DNA from: Eublepharis macularius | Taxonomy: Eukaryota > Chordata > Lepidosauria > Squamata > Eublepharidae | NCBI RefSeq assembly: GCF_028583425.1 | Contig: NC_072807.1 | Span: 34,849,001 to 34,913,000, forward strand | DNA length: 64,000 nt | Reading direction: 5' to 3' | Shown here: piece after piece, positions 55,606 through 64,000 of the stretch | How the letters are laid out: each line of letters begins with the position of its first letter | Position numbering within the stretch: the first letter of the stretch is position 1 | Position numbers and translations under genes: made by a program | The notes under the pieces: model-generated | What the model saw: only the letters and a program-made list of their open reading frames with translations | Database searches by the model: none | Told to the model about the DNA's origin: nothing

Positions 55606-58349
55606 AGACAACTCCTCAGAAGAGTATGTAACACTGTAGTTTCCCAGCATAAGATCTAAAACTGCTATTTCATTCCTGTTATCCCAATGATGTACTTATT
55701 TGGGAGAAAAGGCCAGTATAAACCCAATGTCCATTTCATAATGCTGTAGTGACATAAACAATCAAGAATAAGACAATCTTTTTGAATGACGGGAGAAAAT
55801 TAGCAAGCATTTGAAAATATGCTGACCTTCTAATTATGAAATCTATACACAGAAACAGTAGGAATTTATTGCAGAAAAGAGGATCACACCGTCATAAAAG
55901 CAACACATCATATTACTGTATCTCAAAGACCTCACTCAAATGTCAAATCATACTATTTGATCCATAAAATCCAGCTGTTTATCTTACACAACTGTCAGCT
56001 GTTTCTCTGAACTACTTAGGTGTTACAAGAGTAATCACACACCATAAAGTAAAATGCTTATTGGAAACATTTGAGTAACAAACCTGGTAGCTTTTTCAGA
56101 AAAGCATCTTGCATTAAGAATCAAAAATATCTTCTAAAAAACTGAAATGTTACAATTCAAAATGGCTGGCTGCGACTTTCTGAAAGCTTTCATTAAATCA
56201 CAGATATATCTTTGAACAAACTGTTTCAGCATCAGGTGACTACTGCTTTATTTATATGTGATTTGTGATTTCTCTTGTGAAGTCATGGCAAACGTAAACT
56301 CTGGCAAACACATTAAATAATATAGCTAAATATATAGTTGTTAAATAATGATACCTGTAAATGAGGCTTGCTGTGAAGAACATAAATTGTGTGCATTAGC
56401 ACTGATCTCCAAAATCAAAGTTTGTCGGATGTCATTGATGAGTTTAGGGCTCACCATGAACTGTCAGCCCTTCCATAAGGGAGCAAGGGAATTTTCTGTG
56501 GAAGCAGATCAAGGAACTTTGAACTGATTCGTTACTATTTACACTATATTATCTCCTGTCTTTTACCTAGAGACACTCAACCAATCACTCCACATGCATT
56601 TTAAGATAATGCATTAAGATGGATAACAAAAACATCTGTGAACACTATGAACCGAAGACACGCTATACGGTGACTAGAATAACAGTGTTCAATCATTTAC
56701 AAATGGTTCCAATCTAACAACAAAAAACAGTTCCTTGGCTACTTAGTAAATTCCATTTCATCACAGTACCCTTATACCACAGTTAATTTGCTTAAATATG
56801 AAAAGTAACTTCACACTCAATCTGTAACTTTTTTTTCTGAACTGCTTTCTCTCCCCTGCCCATACTATTCCAAGAACAATTTTTATGCAGCACATGTGTG
56901 CATGAACACTTAGAACTAAAGACTACTAGAGTTGCTGATTGGAGGAGGGACTGGCAGGCAGTTTAAACCAAGATACACACTAGAATCCTCCTTACCCTGG
57001 AATGAAGTGGTCTAGGAAAGCCAGTCCATGCCTTTGTCTGCTACACCTCATTCCTTCTGACAATATGCTTCCCCTGGGGCTTCCGCACTGTCTGCCTGGT
57101 TTCTAGATGTTCCCTGCTTCCCATTCGCTTTTCCTGTACATGCCAAGGAACTGAATAGCTGTGCTCTGCCTTTGCCTTTTATCTGAGTTGCAAACCTCAC
57201 CCCAGCCTACTTCCTCTACTTCTGGGCACCTGTAGTTTCTCCATCATTGGCACCTGATGGCTGAATAGTATGTTACGTTGTCTTTGCATCCCTTCCTAAG
57301 CAAAAATCCTGGGACCATTTCAGGTTGGGAAAATAGCATGAGAAAAGCAAAGATTAAGCCCCATCCACAGACTTTTTGTGGAACAGATTCAAATTGGGCC
57401 CCATGCACCTGAAAACTAATTTCTAGTGGGCTAAATTAATTAAGTGCCCTAGGCAATTTCCCCCAGTTTTAAGAATAATTTAGTTACAATGAGCAACAGA
57501 CATGCATCAACATAAGCAACCAGCAAATCATGAAAGACAAGTAGCATTGGTATCACTTTGCAACAAAAATTTCAATGCACGTAGTCACTCCCTTTTAAAA
57601 TCCAAGTACAAAATATAATAGATGCATCGAGTAATAACCAAAATCACATTAGTTAACATTTAGTGCCAAATTTACAGCCCAGTGGAGAAAATGGAAAGAA
57701 TGTTATTTCATATACACAGTACATCCCTGGATATGAGACATCTGCAACTTTTTAAAAATTCTCTGTGATCCTCTGAAAACCAGATCCTTAAGACTGAAGA
57801 TAACTTAATCCCCTTACATTTCACAGTTAAGCTATTTATACTATTCTACATCAACTCCACTGAACGTGGTTTAAGCAGTCTCTGGGCCAACTTCCAAGTC
57901 TGCAAAGTAAAAGTTGCCTTAAAGCCAAGGTTCCAGGAAGTAAACTAGGTTTAACATGCTTTTTATCACTAGTTATTGGCAGGACTTGGCCCATTTCTCG
58001 CTTGTATAATAAATGTGATATTTGGACCTAAACAGTTCTAATCACTTTCAGAAAATTCACATTGTCCAATTTCTTAGAGAGATGTCAGTGAAGAAATTGT
58101 TTTTCAGAGAGATAAAGCTTGAAAATGTTATACACCCATTTTAAAACTAGGCTTTTAAAATACGTATAGGACTGATTAGTGATTATAACTGTCCTGCTGT
58201 GATACTTCGAATTCACAATAATTGGAGCAAAGTCCGTATTTGTAGCAGTTTTAGCTTACCAGAATCCAAAGCAACTTTAAAACAACTTTTATAATGAGGA
58301 GCTGACAGAGGCTAAGAGGTTGTTAAGATGACTAAAGTATAAATGGTGT

Positions 58350-59758
58350 CAGACTTGAGAATATGTTATTGGGCTCAGTTGAAGCCTATGAAGTGGTGGT
58401 AAAAGTGGCAAACAGGAATTACTTTTCTGTCTCCACTACATCCACTAGTTCACATCCAGCTCAGTTGTTTCAATTGATTTGGCAGTTAAGTACTTCTCTT
58501 GTGGAGTCTAAAGTGGTAAATGATTCAACTTTTAGCTGTGACTTAACAGATAAAGTCTCCACGCTTTGTACTGACCTAGCTGCCAAGTTTGTTGCTAGTA
58601 GAATACCAGTGGTTCTGTCTGTATTGTTGGGTCCATTTTCAGATGTTTAGAGAATTAACTGTTTCTTGTATCAAGCCAGTTTCATAGCTCTCTCAAGGAG
58701 GCTGTAGTGTGACCTCTATTGAAAAAGCCTTCCATGGATAAAGAGGAGCTAGCAAATTACTGTCCAGTGCTGAATTTGCCTTTCCTGAGTAAGGTCATTG
58801 AGAGGACAGTAGCTGACCAGCTTCAGGTGTTTCTGAATGATACACCAGCATTTGATCCATTCCAATCTGGCTTCAGGCTGGACTTTGGGACTAAGATTGC
58901 TCTAATAGTTCTCTAGTTGATGACATCTGGTTTCAGGCTGGGCTTTGGGACTGAGACTGCTTTAATAGATCTAGATGATGACATCTGACTTCAGCTAGAT
59001 AAGGGTGGTTGTGCACTACTGATTTTATCAGATTTGTTGGCAGCATTTGACACAGTTGACCATTTGGTCCTGGTTGACCACCTAGCCTCACTGGAGGTAA
59101 GAGCTACCGCTTTACAATGGTCTGTCTCCTTCCTTCAAGGACATTTAATGAGAGTGGTCATTGGGAATGAGGGTTCATCCCGACGGAAACTACACTGTGG
59201 AGTCTCACAGGGATTGATTCTGTCTCCGATGCTTTTATAAATATATTTGTGCGTGGTTTAGGAGGTTTGGGGTTGGATACTAGTATGCTGATGACACGCA
59301 AGTATATCTTCTACTTGATAAGCAACCCAAAACATCTCTCTTCCTGGCCCAAAGCCTGGATGACATGATTGAATGGCTGAGTGCTAGCTGGCTGAAAACT
59401 GAGGTCTTCTGGCTGGAAGAGGACATTTATGATTGTGGCACCCTTCCTTTGGAATGCACCACCGGAAGGCACTCATGCCTTGCGAGACCTGTTGGTGTTT
59501 CGGAAACTCTACAAGGCAGAACTATTTCAGAGTGCTTTCGGCATTTAATATTTTAATGTGAAGCAGAGCTGATTGCTGTAAATGATATCTACCTGCAATT
59601 TTGTTATCTGCAGAGTTGAGACTGGAGCGGTTTTAAGTATATATACTATGTTGTTGTTTTATTGTATCTCTTATGTTTTGGATTGCTTTTAATTGTCGTG
59701 AACCACTTCGAGCTCTTGAAGGAAGGGAAGCGGTATAAAAATCAATCAAACAAACAAA
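58350..59758 (+). pseudogene. L2-type LINE relic: partial reverse transcriptase and 3' end
   Basis: Broken frames give KKPSMDKEELANYCPVLNLP, FLSKVIERTVADQLQ and DPFQSGFR, then LAAFDTVDH and GVSQGLILSPMLL. These are RT-domain blocks (SNLPF-type, FDTVDH and VPQGSVLSP-type) of L2/CR1-clade LINEs. YADDTQVY-type text follows near 59285-59310. The sequence then jumps to the C-terminal end (LPLECTTG) and 3' UTR, ending GAACCACTTCGAGCTCTTGA, AGCGGTATAAAAATCAATC and AAACAAAC repeats. A 60-bp tandem duplication lies at 58866-58983. Several stops and an internal deletion make it dead. Confidence 0.85.
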
Positions 59759-62276
59759 TAACCAACAAACACAGATTTTACTAGTTTCTACAGGCCTAAA
59801 TCTGCATTTCTATTTGTTGCAGCATTATAATAAAATCAGACTTTTTCTTGAAAACCTAATTGCATCTTGGCGGATTACTGTAATATTTTACAATGGTAAC
59901 AAACTGGACTCAAAGCAGAACATGAACTATAAGATGAAAGCCAACAAATCCAGGTCTGGAAGCCCATCACTTGGTAAGAACTTGGCTGAAATATTAAGAT
60001 AAAGAGGTTACAGCAAAAAAACCTGTACAGTTCCGAGTCGTAAGCAGGGTGAGTGTCCATGTATGTCTGTATACATTATGAGAATAATAGCAAGAGATAT
60101 ACATCGTGGTTCAAAATGAGCCAAAGTCTCTCATGTTCTCTTTCACATAAATGGTATGGGAAAGTATATGAAGAACATTTATAAAACTTCTTGAAGAAAC
60201 TTCAAGTAGGCAGCCAAATGGCACAAAATCTTTCAGTGCCTGGCAAAGACATTTTCCCCAGACATTTTTGTTAATTTGGTTAGTTTGTGATCTGTGATAT
60301 TACAAAAAGGGGGTGGGAGGGAGAGGGAGAAGGAGAGAGAAAAATTGGTCCTCTTACATATATTTTGCAAGCTGCTCCATGAACCAGTTTCTTGATGGAT
60401 ATAAATATCTTATTATAGACAGTTCAAATAACTGAAGAAAATCTAATGTCCATATATTGTCCAGCACTTAACCTACTCAACCAGAACAGTATATACAAGT
60501 ACCAATAACAGAGGCAACTCGTGAGTAGAAGACAGGAGCACAAATACAGTGTTGCCCATAATACTATATGGGAAAGGAGACAAAGAGATGGTCCAGAATC
60601 CCATAACAGAAGCTGCTGTTCATGCAGGGGGGAAAATCATTGTCTTGCTATGCATTCTCTTGTGTATGCTTCAGAAACTATGAACAAAATTTACAATGAC
60701 TTGTTTGCTGTCAAAACACAGATGCACGGATTTTTTGTACATTCTTTATAATCCATTTTCTTCCTAAATGAGGCTACTTTATTTACATTTTAAGTACTAT
60801 TTCTTTTTGTAGATGAAGAAAAAAGGAGATACTATGATTTGTATCTGCTGACAGTGCAAGCTGAATTCTATATACTGCAGATGCACAGTTGAGAGGACAG
60901 GTGATCTTCCACAGCCAGGTCCTTTTTTACATGGAATAAACGAAAATCCCTAGGTTCTGTAGAGCCTGGCAAGGAGTTCCCTTCTTTATCTATATATGAA
61001 AAATACAGCGGTCAGGAAGGAGCTGTGCTCACAGCTATGACAAGCTATAATATAGGGTTCTCATCTTTTAGAACTGCTATGATCAACCTAATACACAGTA
61101 AGACTATTAAATCTACTGAAATACTACATTACTTTCCATAGATAGTTATATTTCCATTTTTAAAAACATTCTATAGGATAGCATATAGTGAGAAAAACAT
61201 TTAAAAGGCAGTGGAAGACTTCAATGAAGTTCATCTAAAAGCAGGGCATAGATGGTTTCTTCAAAATATACAGAATGTAAAATTATATTGTCGCTCAGGA
61301 GAGTTTCAAAATCCACATTTGTAAGTGATTCATCATCACAAAATCTCAGAACTTTCTATGTTTTAAAAGCTATTGAAGGTATATTTTAATATTATTGCTC
61401 ATGTGGAAAAATCAGACCAAAACCCTGTGGAAAAGCGCAGCTCTTGAAAACCATGGAACATTTAAATAACAAATATTTGGGATTCTTTGGAAAATAGCTT
61501 CCAAATTGATATGAAAGATCCATTTATACTTCTTTCAAAAGCATAAGAAGTCATGTTCAGCTAACAACCACCTAATTCCACATAGAAGTGCAATTTTATG
61601 TACAGCTCAATTCAACAAATCCTACCAACCTTCAGCAAAGTAATAGTTCCAGTTGTCCAGTTTCTTACATAAGAGCCATTTCATGAACTGAAATCTTCAA
61701 GACTAAATCCTTAAGCTTGAAAGAATTATACTATACTAAGCTTTGCAGATCAACCCCCCCCCCCTGCCCCTCTCACATTTGCATCCCCTAACTGGGACAT
61801 GCCACTGCATTGCTTTCTGCAAACTGAATAGAACTCAGTGCTGTAGTAAGGTAATCTTACTACTTTTACTCCACAAAAGCAAAACATCTGATTACCTCAT
61901 TATTTAATACCTGATAAAGTAGAAAAATATTTAGTCCACAGAACAAAGAGTTGGATGCAGACTAAATTTCCCAGTGACAGAACAGAGCTTTCCTGTCTTC
62001 CTTGTCCAATTACAACTCAATGATCTCCTCAAGATGCTGTTCCTGGCCTATAGAAGACCTTGAGGAATGAAATGAGGGTGGCTGAAGCAGGAAGTGGGGA
62101 TTGGTGGGAACTGCCAATTTACTCTGGATCCAGTTCCAACTATCTTTGCTAGCCATTTAAGAACATGATACTTGCACAACTTAGCTAATATATTACAAAA
62201 CTTTCTGAAAAGTGAGCAGAACAAAGCTAAGTTCAATTTTCTATTTACATTGATTAGCAGTTTTATGGTTTGCACG

Positions 62277-62648
62277 TAGGATAGCCAGGTCCCCTTACAC
62301 TCCCGGAGGGAGGGGGGACCTAGCACTCACCTGTCTTGTCTCCTCAAATGCGCGCTTTCCAAAGCAGTGCGATGATGTCACTTCCGGGAATGACATAATC
62401 ATGCAGGGCCTGAGAGTGCTCCCACGTTTTGCACTGGCCTGTTTGGGGCCCAAATCAGCCCTGTGCAAAGCGCGCATTCCTGGGGTGGTGCGATGACATC
62501 ACTCCTGGGAGTGACGTTGTTGCGCCGCCACAGGAGCGTGCCCAGGAGGGTCTGTTCCTCTGTCTTTCGCCCCCGCCAGCTAGGTGAGTGGTGGTGGGGA
62601 TTGAGAGCAGGGGATCCCCTGCCCCCACTGGGGGGCCTGGCAGCCCTG
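62277..62648 (+). mobile_element. Non-autonomous hAT-like element, copy of another family
   Basis: The ends TAGGATAGCCAGGTCCCC and the inverse of CAGGGCTGCCAGGCCCCC form terminal repeats. Flanks are TTTGCACG (62269-62276) and TTTGCGCA (62649-62656), 6 of 8 identical, and both derivable from TTTGCGCG by CpG decay. The interior has two related GCGATGAYRTCACT blocks. No ORF of transposase type. Confidence 0.65.
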
Positions 62649-62734
62649 TTTGCGCACTGTATTCATTAGCATAAAAAACAATTCCCATATACTGCCTACA
62701 ATCTGAAAACACAGATTTAATAAGCATCCCTGTG

Positions 62735-62830
62735 TCAATTTTGATAGCGTATTTGCTATGATCTGGGAATCCCTGGTTCAAATCCTACCTCAGCCCTTAT
62801 CATCAGCAGCGTGGATTCTGCATCCTGGAG
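62735..62830 (+). repeat. Degraded tRNA-like SINE head
   Basis: A B-box-like GGTTCAAATCC preceded by TCTGGGAATCCCT. The body is not clearly recognisable. Confidence 0.4.
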
Positions 62831-63444
62831 TTTGCCTCCATCTCTGGTATCTGAAGAGTAAATATATCACATGTACATTTAACTACTGGAAGATAACTAA
62901 GAGGTCATGGAACACATGATTACTTGCTAGTCTGGTTCCTGTAGAGAGTCCACCAAAATTAATACAAATCTGGAGCTACTGTGCCATGATTATAATTTTT
63001 AGGCATCTCCCCTCTGAGTTTGTTTCACATAAAAAGCAGACTGCAACTGAAATGTGCTTGATATTGAATGAGTAATATTTTTCAGATAAGTATAAACATG
63101 GTATTTTTCATTTAATTACAAGCAGATTATTTTAAAATTAAAATAAATTAACTGAAATGTAATAGTATTTTACAAAAAATCCAGGGCAAAATACTCAATT
63201 CTTATCTTGACTGATGAACAGTAACGAGGTTAGAGGGGAGATACATAGAATTTTCTGCCAAAGTCTCAAAATCACAAAACCGTATTAAAGAGCCTAGCAA
63301 AGAACAGAAAAAAAGAGTAACACACAGATTTTTTTTAAATCCCAGAATTACTGTAAACTGGCATAACCTATGAAAATCTCTGTATGCTCTTTTCTGGATG
63401 ATTTTTCACTGTGTTTATTTTCACCAACACAGTATTATGAAGAA

Positions 63445-63603
63445 ATTACAATGCCAGACGGACTGGCAAAGTCCAGGTTCAAATCCTCATGGCCAGTCAT
63501 TCTTTCTTAATTTAGCCCACTCCACAGGGATAAAATGAAGGGGAAATGATATATATTGCTTTGAGCTCCTTGGAGGTACAGCAGGATAAAAATGAATCAA
63601 ATA
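63445..63603 (+). repeat. Degraded Sauria-type SINE
   Basis: B box GGTTCAAATCC at 63476-63486, CACAGGGATAAAATGAAGGG, TTGCTTTGAGCTCCTTGG and GGATAAAAATGAATCAAATA tail. Confidence 0.65.
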
Positions 63604-64000
63604 CATGCAGATGGATGTAAAGCATGGAAATGTAGAGGCTGATTTACAATACTTCAAAGAAATCAAAGTCAAAACTCTGCTGTATAGAGCATTTCAAAAT
63701 ATTATTTACAGAGAATACTCACTCAGTATGATATTTCTCTCCCAATTACATAGAGAATGCCACTATTAAATTAGGGCAATTTCAGCTGACAATACACTAA
63801 CAGCTTCCAAAGAAATAAAAACCACCCTAATGGTTCAGAATCAGTCAGCATGACCTACCTAAGGTACTTACCTAGGAAACAAAGCTTGCTTCAAAACACC
63901 CTCTGCACTGAAAATTCTGGAGTCAGAAAGTATAGAGAACTATGTTTGTACTACTCATAAAGCCTCCAGAATTCGCAAATCGTCTACACGTGCACTTTAG

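Larger units (their letters stand above)
48112..64000 (-). other. Probable further PEAK1 5' intronic sequence
   Basis: Assigned by position only: PEAK1 has very long 5' introns in other vertebrates, and no promoter, CpG-rich first exon or other gene is seen here. It holds L2 pieces, two hAT-like elements, the DIRS-like relic, SINEs and a short minisatellite. 55606-58349 and 59759-62268 show no recognised feature. Confidence 0.4.

Overview
This is vertebrate nuclear DNA, most probably from a squamate reptile (lizard). The call rests on many Sauria-type tRNA-derived SINEs, CR1 and L2 LINE pieces with squamate-style tails, Penelope-like fragments, and non-autonomous hAT elements with 8-bp target-site duplications (TSDs). 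A gecko is possible but not demonstrated.

The only protein-coding gene I can support is PEAK1 (pseudopodium-enriched atypical kinase 1, SGK269) on the minus strand. Four coding exons, 31898-28786, 19644-19448, 18444-17696 and 9660-8521, join with GT/AG borders and matching phases (2, 1, 0). They give an intact protein of about 1732 residues, against about 1746 in human. PEAK1 is a catalytically inactive pseudokinase scaffold of the cytoskeleton and focal adhesions. The large first coding exon carries the tyrosine docking sites, the third carries the CRK- and SHC-binding motifs, and the last carries most of the pseudokinase domain.

Layout. 1-1964: probably downstream of the gene, with one SINE. 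1965-8520: probable long 3' UTR, with candidate poly(A) signals, a pair of Pumilio-like sites and a hAT element inserted in a Penelope-like fragment. 8521-31898: coding exons and introns, holding SINEs, a near-perfect 212-bp foldback element, an inverted Penelope-like pair, CR1 pieces and a second hAT copy. 31899-32011: 5' leader of the first coding exon, with two tiny upstream ORFs. 32012-64000: probable 5' intron(s), with CR1, L2, a large hAT element, a DIRS-like ORF1 relic, microsatellites and SINEs.

The most interesting gene-level observation is a candidate upstream exon (47940-48111). Spliced to 32011, it gives a 68-codon ORF in the same frame as PEAK1, separated from the PEAK1 start by one TGA and 19 sense codons. 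I found no operon, CRISPR array, tRNA or rRNA gene and no clear new gene system. The other striking structures are mobile-element relics and palindromes.
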